Positions 18,539 through 26,551 of a DNA stretch of 64,000 nt are shown piece after piece (position 1 is the stretch's first letter; each line of letters begins with the position of its first letter). The notes under the pieces were generated by a model. The model made no database searches. It was not told where the DNA came from and worked only from the letters and a program-made list of their open reading frames with translations. This stretch comes from a marine actinobacterium PHSC20C1 (lineage in GTDB: Bacteria; Actinomycetota; Actinomycetes; Actinomycetales; Microbacteriaceae). The stretch is taken from contig CH672415.1 in NCBI GenBank assembly GCA_000153145.1, positions 1,100,419-1,164,418 on the forward strand, given 5' to 3'. Position numbers and translations under genes: made by a program.

Positions 18539-19552
18539 TCACTTAACAAGCGCCGGGAGCACGTCGCGGCCAAAGACGTCGAGAAACTCGCGTTGGTTTC
18601 TCCCAACATTGTGCAAATAGATGCGGTCGAAACCTGCGTCAAGGTAACCCTGGATGTAGCGACGGTGAACATCCGGGTCGGCGCTGACGGGCATCCGATC
18701 CGCGAAGTCTTCTGGCCGAACCATGCGGGCGAGTTGTTCAAGCTCGAAGGGAGAACGGATGTCGCTCTTTGCGAACCGTAATCCACCGTTTGGCCACTCG
18801 GTGAGGGCGTTGCGCATGGCCTGCTCGTCTGTTTCTGCCCAACTGAGATGCACCCGCAACACCCGGCTCTGCGTTTCGGGATTTCGGCCCGCTTCGCGCG
18901 CCCCAGCCTCAAACCGTTTCAGAAGGACATCGATCTTCTCGAGCGGCGCCGCTTCAGTTATGAGCCCATCAACGGTCTTGCCTGCGCGCTTCGCCGCCAC
19001 AGGGCCGGCGGTGGCGACAAGAATCTCGGGGGCCGTTTCGGGCATCGTCCACAATCGGGTCGACTCGAGTCGATAAAACTGGCCCTCATGACGCACATCT
19101 TTGCCAGCCAAACCGGAGGCGAAGAGTTTCTTGATGATGTCAACAGCCTCGAACATGCGATTGATGCGCTCCGGGGCTTCTGGCCAGTACTGCCCAACGA
19201 CGTGCTCGTTGATCGCTTCTCCGCTGCCAAGACCCAACCAGTGGCGGCCAGGGTTCATGGCAGCGAGCGTCGCCGACGCTTGAGCGACCATTGCCGGATG
19301 CCACCGAAACGTTGGCGCCGTGACTCCCGTTCCGAGATCGCCCGTTGTGGTCGTACCGAGAGCGCTGAGCACATTCCACACAAAAGACGCCTGTCCTTGT
19401 TGCGGCACCCACGGCTGATAGTGATCGGCCGCCATCACACCACGGAATCCACGAGTTTCAGCGTGCTGCGCGAAGCCCATCACCTCGAGCGGGTGAAACC
19501 GTTCGAGCATTGCGGCATAACCGATGTGTGGCGCAGAAACAGTGGCGGGCAT
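18539..19552 (-). CDS. LLM class F420-dependent oxidoreductase
   Basis: This 337-residue protein has the bacterial luciferase-like TIM-barrel fold. It resembles the F420-dependent glucose-6-phosphate dehydrogenase-related subgroup, with AADHYQPWVPQQGQASF, GTGVTAPTFRWHPAMVAQA and WLGLGSGEAINEHVVG. These cover the usual F420-binding positions. The ATG at 19552 gives the family start; 16 further residues upstream look non-coding. It is directly upstream of cofE, which supports F420 rather than FMN as cofactor. The electron-accepting substrate is unknown. Confidence 0.87.
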   Translation of the reverse strand: MPATVSAPHIGYAAMLERFHPLEVMGFAQHAETRGFRGVMAADHYQPWVPQQGQASFVWNVLSALGTTTTGDLGTGVTAPTFRWHPAMVAQASATLAAMNPGRHWLGLGSGEAINEHVVGQYWPEAPERINRMFEAVDIIKKLFASGLAGKDVRHEGQFYRLESTRLWTMPETAPEILVATAGPVAAKRAGKTVDGLITEAAPLEKIDVLLKRFEAGAREAGRNPETQSRVLRVHLSWAETDEQAMRNALTEWPNGGLRFAKSDIRSPFELEQLARMVRPEDFADRMPVSADPDVHRRYIQGYLDAGFDRIYLHNVGRNQREFLDVFGRDVLPALVK

Positions 19553-19661
19553 CTGTCTATTGTTGCGCGGACTGCGCCCGGAAGATCCTCTTGGCAACAC
19601 AACCGTTGAATTCCGCGCTCACCGAGCGGATAATTAGCGGCCTACCCGTGAAGGAGCCCCC

Positions 19662-20033
19662 ATGGACCTCGGCGCATTTTCGATCAGTCTTACGGTGAAG
19701 GATCTGGCAGCGTCTCTCGCGTTCTACGAGAAACTCGGTTTCACGTCCTTCGGAGGTGATCTGGCACAGGGCTGGTTGATACTAAAAAATGGCGACCACA
19801 TCATCGGGCTTTTCGAGGGAATGTTTGAGAAGAACATGCTCACGTTCAATCCCGGTTGGAACCAAAATGCGGAGAATGTTGATCAGTTCACTGACGTTCG
19901 TGAGCTGCAAAAGCAGCTCGAAGCGCACGGTGTCGCGATCGTAAGCGGAGTCGATGACACGCCTGCGGGCCCCGCCAGCATCGTGCTTGAGGACCCAGAC
20001 GGTAACCCAATCCTCATCGATCAGCACCGCTAG
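19662..20033 (+). CDS. VOC family (glyoxalase-like) protein
   Basis: This 123-residue protein has the vicinal-oxygen-chelate fold, with two beta-alpha-beta-beta-beta halves: [22 protein letters not shown] at the start (quoted as two adjoining motifs, ISLTVKDL and [10 protein letters not shown]) and [16 protein letters not shown] at the end. The start ATG has AAGGAG 5 nt upstream. It is divergent from the LLM gene and 8 bp ahead of a hydrolase gene. VOC proteins act in lyase, dioxygenase or resistance reactions; no specific function can be read. Confidence 0.88.
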   Translation: MDLGAFSISLTVKDLAASLAFYEKLGFTSFGGDLAQGWLILKNGDHIIGLFEGMFEKNMLTFNPGWNQNAENVDQFTDVRELQKQLEAHGVAIVSGVDDTPAGPASIVLEDPDGNPILIDQHR

Positions 20034-20041
20034 CGGCAGCC

Positions 20042-20764
20042 ATGCACGTCATTCTGATTCCCGGTTTTTGGCTAACCGCTGACTCGTGGGGGCCCGTGAC
20101 TGCGGCGATACGGGCTGCCGGTCACACCCCGCATCCACTCACGCTACCTGGGCTGCACCGTCACGACGCTCACCGGGTCGATGTGACCCTCGCCGATCAC
20201 GTGGCTGACGTTGTAAAGGTCGTAGATTCTCTCGCGAGCAACAGCGACGGCGCGTCAACAAAGATCGTGATCGTTGCCCATAGCGGCGGCGGACCGATCG
20301 CCCATGCGGTGGCGGACGCACGACCGTCTGCTCTCGCCCGAATCATCTATGTCGACACTGTGCCGTTGCCGCCGGGCATGCCGATCAACGACGAGCTGCC
20401 GGTGGTGGACGGTGAAATCCCGTTACCAGAGTGGTCAGTTTTCGGGGATGAAGATTTGGTCGACCTCACCGACGATGTGAGGGAGCACTTTCGAAAAATC
20501 GCGATTCCGCAGCCCGCCCGTGTTGCTAGCGACCCACAAGAACTATCTAACCCTGAACGTTTCGGCGTACCAGCGACTGTGATCTGTTGCGAGTTTCCCA
20601 GCAGTCAATTGCAGGAGTGGATGGTCGCGGGTGCACCGTTTGCGACTGAGCTCGCCCAGCTCGAAGACCTTGAGCTTGTCGATCTTCCGACCGGACATTG
20701 GCCGCAGTTTACAAAACCTTTAGAGCTTTCAACAGCAATTATTACGGCATTGCATCGCTCATAA
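20042..20764 (+). CDS. Alpha/beta hydrolase
   Basis: This 240-residue alpha/beta-fold hydrolase has the oxyanion-hole start VILIPGFWLTADSW, the nucleophile elbow AHSGGG (Ser at about residue 81), and a likely C-terminal catalytic His in LPTGHWPQF. It resembles esterase or epoxide-hydrolase-like proteins. It is probably co-transcribed with the VOC gene 8 bp upstream. The substrate is unknown. Confidence 0.87.
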   Translation: MHVILIPGFWLTADSWGPVTAAIRAAGHTPHPLTLPGLHRHDAHRVDVTLADHVADVVKVVDSLASNSDGASTKIVIVAHSGGGPIAHAVADARPSALARIIYVDTVPLPPGMPINDELPVVDGEIPLPEWSVFGDEDLVDLTDDVREHFRKIAIPQPARVASDPQELSNPERFGVPATVICCEFPSSQLQEWMVAGAPFATELAQLEDLELVDLPTGHWPQFTKPLELSTAIITALHRS

Positions 20765-20772
20765 ATTCGGTC

Positions 20773-20801
20773 TTGTCGTCAGGCGACTCTCGTTCTACAC
20801 T
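20773..20801 (+). promoter_or_regulatory. Sigma-70-type promoter of the small-ORF region
   Basis: TTGTCG at 20773-20778 and TACACT at 20796-20801 are separated by exactly 17 bp. Transcription would start near 20808, about 26 nt before the GTG of the small ORF. Confidence 0.55.
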
Positions 20802-20833
20802 GAGCAAACGCCAACTATTGAAAGGAGCCCAGC

Positions 20834-20899
20834 GTGTTTATTTTCACTCAGACGAAGAATCCCATCACCGCCGGCTCCGTCGGCACCCTCTCCGCATAG
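20834..20899 (+). CDS. Candidate 21-residue small protein or leader peptide
   Basis: A GTG start preceded by GAAAGGAG, an excellent ribosome site, opens a 21-codon frame ending in TAG. The peptide begins MFIFTQTKNPIT. The same frame continues after the TAG for another 32 codons to a TGA with coding-like composition (VDDSRQPVLTVAALTEH), so the TAG could be a nonsense mutation in a 53-residue gene. A promoter with 17-bp spacing lies just upstream. I do not recognise the peptide. Confidence 0.4.
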   Translation: MFIFTQTKNPITAGSVGTLSA

Positions 20900-21118
20900 T
20901 CGGTTGACGATTCCCGCCAACCGGTTCTGACGGTGGCGGCGCTCACGGAGCACACGACCCAACTCGATCATCACGAGTCTGCGCACTTCTGCGCTTGACG
21001 ATCGCCGGCCGGCGTTTCCTGCAGGAAACTCTGGCGGATCGCATTGGGTTGCCCACCTCGCAACCGCGCACTTCTGCGCGCCTGCCCGTACCCATTTCTT
21101 GTCACGAAAGTTCACTCA
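20900..21118 (+). other. Structured non-coding stretch between small ORFs
   Basis: No convincing gene is visible on either strand here. The stretch holds two identical 14-nt hairpin units (GCGCA-CTTC-TGCGC at 20981-20994 and 21066-21079) and, between them, a perfect 14-bp palindrome TTTCCTGCAGGAAA at 21015-21028. It could be a structured leader or a small RNA downstream of the promoter at 20773-20801. Confidence 0.35.
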
Positions 21119-21397
21119 ATGAATTCAACTCTGACGACCCACAAGGACCGTCGTAATCATCCGCCCGAACCTCCCAGTGAGTACGAAAACACTCAGAGAG
21201 TCGTGCGCAGGGTCGGCATCGCCGACCGCGTCGCGCTGCATCTCGGTGTTGCGCTGATCACCTGGAGTCGACGCCCGCGCACGGCGCGACTCCGTGCAAC
21301 TGCTGCCGCTCGGGCCCAACAACAGCTCACGCGCGAACGGCTGGCTCTAGCCAGAGCGCGCGAAGAGCACCTTTACCCGCGCTTCATCATCCGATGA
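21119..21397 (+). CDS. Small basic hypothetical protein
   Basis: This 92-residue protein begins MNSTLTTHKDRRNHPPEPP. A central hydrophobic stretch VALHLGVALITW could be one short membrane helix, and the C-terminus is Arg/Ala-rich and helical. Similar short proteins with an ALHLGVALITWSRRP core occur in relatives as far as I recall. The ATG has only a weak GAAAG site. Function unknown. Confidence 0.6.
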   Translation: MNSTLTTHKDRRNHPPEPPSEYENTQRVVRRVGIADRVALHLGVALITWSRRPRTARLRATAAARAQQQLTRERLALARAREEHLYPRFIIR

Positions 21398-21493
21398 ATC
21401 GCCTTCACTGCGACCGTTGCTGATTTGATTCGGCAACGGTCGCAGCCCGCGACTTCGCGGCGTAATTTCTCAGCGAACCCTAAGCGAAATCTC

Positions 21494-21520
21494 TTAGCAC
21501 TCTCACCCTAGGAGTGCTAA
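21494..21520. promoter_or_regulatory. CIRCE element (HrcA operator)
   Basis: TTAGCACTC at 21494-21502 and GAGTGCTAA at 21512-21520 form the exact CIRCE inverted repeat with its 9-nt spacer. It lies 49 bp upstream of the hsp20 start, implying HrcA repression. Confidence 0.95.
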
Positions 21521-21529
21521 TTTTTGATT

Positions 21530-21550
21530 GTTGAGTCACGGTGACTCAAC
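21530..21550. promoter_or_regulatory. HAIR-like element (HspR operator)
   Basis: The perfect palindrome has ten-base arms around one base. Its core TTGAGT-N7-ACTCAA matches the HspR-associated inverted repeat, whose consensus is CTTGAGT-N7-ACTCAAG; only the outermost pair differs (G and C). It sits 9 bp after the CIRCE element and 19 bp before the hsp20 start. Confidence 0.85.
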
Positions 21551-21569
21551 TTTGAGAAAGGGGTTTCCC

Positions 21570-22010
21570 ATGACACTGTCATTTGATCCTTTTGCCGAAC
21601 TTGACCGGCTCGCCAATGCAGCACAGTCCCGCGTCGGCACGCAGCCCATGCCGGTCGATCTTTACCGTCGGGCCGACGAGTATGTACTCACGGCCGACCT
21701 CCCGGGCGTGGACCCCGGCTCCGTTGACGTGGATGTAGACGGCCAATTACTAACAATTCGCGCCGAACGCACTCCTGGCGAACGCGAAGGCGCCAAGTGG
21801 CTCTCGCAAGAGCGCGTCTATGGCTCGTACTTGCGGCAGTTCAGCATTGGCGCCGGCATCGACCGTGAACAGATCAGTGCCAGCTACGACAACGGCGTTC
21901 TGAGCGTCATCATCCCAGTTTCGGAGAAAGCGAAGCCTCGCAAGATTGAGGTCAGCACCAGCCCAGCAAGTGGAAAACGCTCACACGACACCATGGCAGT
22001 CACAGAGTAG
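21570..22010 (+). CDS. Small heat shock protein, Hsp20 family
   Basis: This 146-residue alpha-crystallin-type holdase begins with FDPFAELDRLANAA. The alpha-crystallin core runs from about residue 30 (MPVDLYRRADEYVLTADLPG) to the conserved GVLSVIIPV near 115, followed by a short tail. The ATG has AAAGGGG upstream. Its promoter region carries both a CIRCE and a HAIR operator, so HrcA and HspR probably both control it. A strong hairpin follows the gene. Confidence 0.95.
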   Translation: MTLSFDPFAELDRLANAAQSRVGTQPMPVDLYRRADEYVLTADLPGVDPGSVDVDVDGQLLTIRAERTPGEREGAKWLSQERVYGSYLRQFSIGAGIDREQISASYDNGVLSVIIPVSEKAKPRKIEVSTSPASGKRSHDTMAVTE

Positions 22011-22024
22011 GTCGCGCCACAACC

Positions 22025-22059
22025 ACGCTGGGCGGATGCTTCACGCATCCGCCCAGCGT
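22025..22059. terminator. Strong bidirectional hairpin after hsp20 and fgd
   Basis: ACGCTGGGCGGATGC at 22025-22039 pairs perfectly with 22045-22059 around a TTCAC loop, a 15-bp stem. It lies between converging genes. Confidence 0.85.
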
Positions 22060-22076
22060 CGGTTAAACGCCTCGCG

Positions 22077-23093
22077 CTACAGCGCCCGCAATCGTGGCGC
22101 TATGTCGCGCTCGAAGAGCTCGAGGAAGCGACGCTGGTCGCCACCGGGAGCGTGGAACACGAGGTGGTTGAGTCCGGCATCCACATACTGACGAATCTCT
22201 TCAACAACCTTGTCTGGGTCGCTGCCGACAATCCACCGTGACGCGATCTGTTCGATGGGGAGAGCGTCAGCGGCGCGCTCCATCTCGATCGGATCAGTAA
22301 TGTCATGCTTCTGCTCTTTCGAGAGCGCGAGCGGCGCCCAAAACCGAGTGTTTTCAAGCGCGAGCTCGGCATCAGTGTCATACGAGAGCTTGATCTCGAT
22401 CATCCGATCAATGTCTTCGAATTTGCGGTCAGCCTTCGCCGCCCCCTCTTTGACGCCAGGGATCAAATGGTCGTTGTAAAGCTCCATACCTTTGCCCGAG
22501 GTGCAAATGAAACCATCGCCAGCTCGGCCCGCGTAGCGAGCAACCATGGGCCCACCGGCTGCAATATAGATCGGGATGGGCTGTTCCGGGCGATCATAAA
22601 TGCTCGCCTCGTGGGTCGAGTAGAACTCGCCGTCGAAGGAGACGCGGTCTTCAGTCCAGAGTGCCCGCATGAGGCGAACGGACTCGCGCAAGCGAGCAAA
22701 GCGCTCCTTGAACTCTGGCCACTCTTGCTCCCCAGCACCACGGAATCCGGTTGCGATCTCGTTGAGAGCTTCACCGGAGCCGACGCCAAGCATGATTCGC
22801 CCAGGGTAAAGGCACCCCATCGTCGCGAACGCCTGCGCCAAGACTGCCGGGTTGTAACGGAAGGTCGGCGTCATCACACTCGTACCGATACGTATCGTGC
22901 TTGTGCGCTCCCCTACCGCCGCCATCCAGCTCAGGGAGAACGGTGCGTGGCCACCCTCGTGACGCCACGGCTGAAAGTGGTCGCTGACCGCAACACTCTC
23001 CATGCCGTGGGCTTCAGCCGCGACCGCAATCTCTACAAGTTCACGCGGGGCGAACTGTTCGGCTGAGGCTTTGTATCCGAGAGTCAGTGTCAT
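22077..23093 (-). CDS. fgd: F420-dependent glucose-6-phosphate dehydrogenase
   Basis: This 338-residue enzyme oxidises glucose-6-phosphate to 6-phosphogluconolactone while reducing F420. The sequence follows mycobacterial Fgd1 closely throughout, with [69 protein letters not shown]-like [13 protein letters not shown] and [19 protein letters not shown]. These include the conserved Asp-His of the F420 site. A short insertion (RGAGEQE) after ATGF differs from Fgd1. It lies 18 bp downstream of coaD on the same strand, so it may ride on the recG-coaD transcript. It supplies the reduced cofactor for the LLM enzyme encoded in the same block. Confidence 0.95.
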   Translation of the reverse strand: MTLTLGYKASAEQFAPRELVEIAVAAEAHGMESVAVSDHFQPWRHEGGHAPFSLSWMAAVGERTSTIRIGTSVMTPTFRYNPAVLAQAFATMGCLYPGRIMLGVGSGEALNEIATGFRGAGEQEWPEFKERFARLRESVRLMRALWTEDRVSFDGEFYSTHEASIYDRPEQPIPIYIAAGGPMVARYAGRAGDGFICTSGKGMELYNDHLIPGVKEGAAKADRKFEDIDRMIEIKLSYDTDAELALENTRFWAPLALSKEQKHDITDPIEMERAADALPIEQIASRWIVGSDPDKVVEEIRQYVDAGLNHLVFHAPGGDQRRFLELFERDIAPRLRAL

Positions 23094-23111
23094 AGACCCA
23101 TTGTGCCGGTG

Positions 23112-23600
23112 TTACTCGCGCGGCGCCTGCAAAAATTCAGAAACCACACGAGGAACGTACGGTGCAACGTCTCCGCCGAGCGCGGCAACCTGGCGTACAA
23201 GAGAACTCGACACGTGCGCGTGGGCAGGATTCGGAAGCATGAAAATGGTTTCGACAGCCGCAAGGTCGCGGTTCACAATCGCCATAGGAGTTTCGTAGGC
23301 GACATCCACTTGAGAACGGATGCCCTTGATGATGACGCTCGCACCAACCTCGGTGCAGTAATCAACGAGCAAACCCATGCTCCAACTGGTGACACGGATG
23401 TTGCCAGAGAGCCGGGCATCAGCCACAGCCTGCTCGATCAGAGAAACGCGCTTTGCAATGGGCAACAGCGCCGTCTTTCCGGGGTTGTGCACGACAAGAA
23501 CGTGCACTTCATCAAAGGTTTTCGCTGCCCGCTCAATCACGTCGAGGTGGCCAAGGGTGACAGGGTCGAACGACCCAGGAACAACAGCGATCCGACTCAT
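23112..23600 (-). CDS. coaD: Phosphopantetheine adenylyltransferase
   Basis: This 162-residue nucleotidyltransferase carries out the penultimate step of coenzyme A synthesis, joining ATP and 4'-phosphopantetheine. The T/HxGH motif appears as [12 protein letters not shown] at the N-terminus, and the second signature region [15 protein letters not shown] is near the C-terminus. It follows recG by 82 bp. In related genomes the yceD-rpmF operon normally follows; here fgd and the F420 block intervene. Confidence 0.97.
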   Translation of the reverse strand: MSRIAVVPGSFDPVTLGHLDVIERAAKTFDEVHVLVVHNPGKTALLPIAKRVSLIEQAVADARLSGNIRVTSWSMGLLVDYCTEVGASVIIKGIRSQVDVAYETPMAIVNRDLAAVETIFMLPNPAHAHVSSSLVRQVAALGGDVAPYVPRVVSEFLQAPRE

Positions 23601-23682
23601 GCCTCAACGATAGTGGTTGAGCGCTGATCGCCGAGTGGGAGTTCGCTGTGCGGAGAAGTTTCGTTTCTCGCCGCGCAGCGCT

Positions 23683-25857
23683 CTAGTTCTTGCCGAGGAA
23701 AGCTTCAGAGCTTTCATCAAGTCGACGCTTAAGCGCTGCAGCGAGCGCCGGATGCTCGGCCAAAGTGGGATCGTCAGCCAACACCGCCTGCGCAGCCTCG
23801 CGCGCTTCGGTAATGAGTTGTCCGTCGTTGGCCACCCGCAATAGCTTCAAGCTCGAACGCCCACCCGACTGCACGCCACCGAGCACATCGCCTTCGCGCC
23901 GCAGCTCGAGATCCTTATTCGCCAATTCAAAGCCATCAAGAGTGGATGCCACGGCCTCCACTCGTTCGCGAGCGAGAGACTCGACCTCTGCCGCCGTCAC
24001 AAACAGGCACAGCCCCGGAACGCCACCACGACCAACACGGCCGCGCAGCTGATGCAATTGCGATACCCCGAAGCGATCAGCGTCGAGAACAACCATCACT
24101 GAGGCATTGGGAACGTCGACACCGACCTCGATTACGGTCGTTGCGACGAGAACATCGATATCGCCCGCCGCGAAGGCACGCATAAGCTCATCTTTTTCGT
24201 CGCTCGAAAGTTTGCCGTGGAGCGCCTCAATCCGCTTGCCCGCGAGAACACTGTTGCTGCGGAGCGAAGCCAGCACCTCTGTGACGTTCGCAATCGGCCG
24301 GGGCGGTCCGGCATCCGGATCGTCAGCGCTTGAGGGTACGGGTTCAGTTCCCGGCTCCTCAGTCTTGGCATCGATGGCGGGGCAGACAACGAAACCCTGT
24401 CGCCCGACCGCCAATTCTTCAGCGAGGCGTTCCCACACCCTAGAGACCCACCCCGGCTTTTCGGCAAGGGGAACAACGTGGCTGCTGATCGGCTGGCGGC
24501 CGGCAGGCAGCTCGGCAATCGACGAAATATCGAGGTCGCCGAACACGGTCATCGCTACAGTGCGCGGGATGGGCGTAGCAGTGAGCACGAGCACGTGTGG
24601 GGGTTTTGAGCCTTTGAGGCGCAGCGCTTCACGCTGGTCGACCCCGAACCGGTGCTGCTCATCGACAACCACGAGGCCTAGGTCGACAAAACTCACGGCG
24701 TCGCCCAAGAGCGCGTGAGTGCCAATGACGAGGCGTGAAGCACCAGAGACCGACGCTAGGAGAGCTTTCTTGCGCTCCGCTGTTGGCAGCTGACCCGTGA
24801 TGATGGTCGGGCGCAGTTGCGCCGACAGATCGGGACCGAGCGTGCGCACTATCGACCGAAAGTGTTGATGCGCCAAGACTTCGGTGGGAGCGAGCAGCGC
24901 CGACTGGCCGCCCGACTGCGCGACGGCAAGCATGGCGCGTAGCGCGACGAGGGTTTTTCCCGAACCGACCTCACCCTGCACGAGACGATTCATCGGCACC
25001 GGCTCAGCCATGTCGCGGAAAATCTGCTCCCCCACAGTTTGTTGGTCACCGGTGAGCACGAAGGGCAGCGCGGCGTCGAAAGCCTCAAGCAGTGAGCCAG
25101 CCGTGCGCGCAATCGCTTCTGACTCTCGTTGCTTTTGGCGCTGCTGCAACAGTGCAGACTGCAAGACAAACGCTTCTTGAAAACGCAGGGCGTCACGAGC
25201 AGTACGCCAGTCAGAATCTACTTTCGGGCGATGAACAGACTCAAGGGCTTTCGCAAATGGCAACAGTTCACGCTCGCGACGCACGGCATCCGGCACCGGG
25301 TCATCGAGGGGGCCAAGAGTGTCGAGAACAACCTCGACGGCCTTCTGAATCTGCCAACTCGCGACGGTGGAGGTTGCCGGGTAGATCGGGATGGGCTGCT
25401 CAGCCCAGGCTTTCGCCTGTTCGGGTTTCTTCAGCTCAAGCGCATCACGATCAAAAAGTTCATAGTCGGGGTGAGCAAGCTGACGAGTTCCGCGATACTG
25501 ACCAACCTTGCCTGCGAAGATTCCCCGCACCCCCGGCGAAAGTTCGTTAGCGCGCCACGCCTGGTTGAAGAACGTGAGCGTCAGGATGCCCGTGCCATCG
25601 CTAATCGACACCTCAAGAATCGACCCGCGCTTGTTGCGCATCGGGCGATTGCGAACCTCACGCACTTCAGCGACGATCGTGACCGCCTCATCCAAAGGCA
25701 ATTGAGCTAGAGCGGTAAGCTCACCGCGCCGCGCGTAACGCCGCGGAAAATGAGTCATGAGGTCGCCAACAGTGAGCAAGCCGAGCCCGCGCTGCATCGA
25801 GGTCGCAGTGCGCCCGCCCAGCACGGCACTGAGCTTCTGGTCGAGGGGCGAGGTCAC
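23683..25857 (-). CDS. recG: ATP-dependent DNA helicase RecG
   Basis: This 724-residue superfamily 2 helicase remodels stalled replication forks and Holliday junctions. The N-terminal wedge/OB domain includes FFNQAWRANELSPG. The helicase core has Walker A GEVGSGKTLVALRA, the DEQHRFG box, TATPIPRTVAM, and a C-terminal QLRGRVGRGG motif VI. The GTG at 25857 is chosen because family homology begins there and TACTCT lies 6 nt upstream, implying a leaderless message. A GTG 33 nt upstream would lie ahead of that promoter. Confidence 0.95.
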   Translation of the reverse strand: MTSPLDQKLSAVLGGRTATSMQRGLGLLTVGDLMTHFPRRYARRGELTALAQLPLDEAVTIVAEVREVRNRPMRNKRGSILEVSISDGTGILTLTFFNQAWRANELSPGVRGIFAGKVGQYRGTRQLAHPDYELFDRDALELKKPEQAKAWAEQPIPIYPATSTVASWQIQKAVEVVLDTLGPLDDPVPDAVRRERELLPFAKALESVHRPKVDSDWRTARDALRFQEAFVLQSALLQQRQKQRESEAIARTAGSLLEAFDAALPFVLTGDQQTVGEQIFRDMAEPVPMNRLVQGEVGSGKTLVALRAMLAVAQSGGQSALLAPTEVLAHQHFRSIVRTLGPDLSAQLRPTIITGQLPTAERKKALLASVSGASRLVIGTHALLGDAVSFVDLGLVVVDEQHRFGVDQREALRLKGSKPPHVLVLTATPIPRTVAMTVFGDLDISSIAELPAGRQPISSHVVPLAEKPGWVSRVWERLAEELAVGRQGFVVCPAIDAKTEEPGTEPVPSSADDPDAGPPRPIANVTEVLASLRSNSVLAGKRIEALHGKLSSDEKDELMRAFAAGDIDVLVATTVIEVGVDVPNASVMVVLDADRFGVSQLHQLRGRVGRGGVPGLCLFVTAAEVESLARERVEAVASTLDGFELANKDLELRREGDVLGGVQSGGRSSLKLLRVANDGQLITEAREAAQAVLADDPTLAEHPALAAALKRRLDESSEAFLGKN

Positions 25858-25863
25858 ACTAAA

Positions 25864-25869
25864 AGAGTA
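25864..25869 (-). promoter_or_regulatory. Leaderless -10 box of recG
   Basis: TACTCT is followed by TTTAGT and then the GTG start codon. Confidence 0.6.
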
Positions 25870-25951
25870 CCGGTGGCCACTGGCGTTCACTCGTCACCGC
25901 CCCGGTCTCTCATCGCAGCACGAGGGCTACGTGCACGTGGGGTGCTCCGAC

Positions 25952-25957
25952 TAGGCT
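25952..25957 (+). promoter_or_regulatory. Leaderless -10 box of rsmD
   Basis: TAGGCT is followed by 9 nt and the ATG of rsmD; no ribosome site is visible. Confidence 0.55.
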
Positions 25958-25966
25958 CGACACGCT

Positions 25967-26551
25967 ATGACACGCATAATCGCCGGATACGCCGGCTCCC
26001 TCACCATTGCCGTACCAAGCGCGGGCACTCGCCCAACAAGCGACCGACTGCGCGAGGCGATCTTCTCTGCCCTTGAAGCCCGCGACGCCATCGAAGGCTC
26101 CCGAGTGCTCGACCTTTACGCTGGCACTGGGGCACTAGGCCTTGAGTCCGCATCGCGCGGGGCACCCCACGTCACCCTCGTCGAGAGCAATGCACGCGCC
26201 GCCGATGCCTGCCGCAAAAACGCGACTCTCATTGCCGCAAAGGCTCCGCGTGGGTCGAAGCCGATCATCCTCACGGCCGCACGCGCTGTTCGCACATTCT
26301 TGGAAACATCCGGCGATCAGTGGGATCTCGTCTTTATCGACCCGCCCTACGAGCTCGGCAATGACGAACTTGTCGCCGCTCTAGAGCTCCTTGCCACCCA
26401 GTTGAGCCCGGATGCCCTTGTCGTCGTTGAGCGCAGCTCCCGCGATCCTGAACCAGAGTGGCCTGTCGGCCTCGAGCTCGACCGCCACAAAGACTACGGC
26501 GACACCGCGCTCTACTGGCTTCAGCCAACAGCGCCATCCCAGCCAGCGTAA
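25967..26551 (+). CDS. rsmD: 16S rRNA (guanine(966)-N(2))-methyltransferase
   Basis: This 194-residue SAM-dependent methyltransferase modifies G966 of 16S rRNA. The start RIIAGYAGSL and TRPTSDRLREAIFSAL are typical of RsmD. The SAM site is VLDLYAGTGALGLESASRGA and the catalytic motif DPPY is in VFIDPPYELG. Its last 31 bp overlap the end of the converging thiL gene. The start fits a leaderless promoter. Confidence 0.95.
   Translation: MTRIIAGYAGSLTIAVPSAGTRPTSDRLREAIFSALEARDAIEGSRVLDLYAGTGALGLESASRGAPHVTLVESNARAADACRKNATLIAAKAPRGSKPIILTAARAVRTFLETSGDQWDLVFIDPPYELGNDELVAALELLATQLSPDALVVVERSSRDPEPEWPVGLELDRHKDYGDTALYWLQPTAPSQPA

Noticed and set aside
20981-21079. Two identical 14-nt units considered as a CRISPR-like array
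   Set aside because: There are only two copies, they are too short, and there are no cas genes in the window.
20795-21115. Minus-strand ORF of about 106 codons over the small-ORF region
   Set aside because: Its composition is not protein-like, it has no ribosome site, and the plus strand carries a promoter and ribosome site at the same place.
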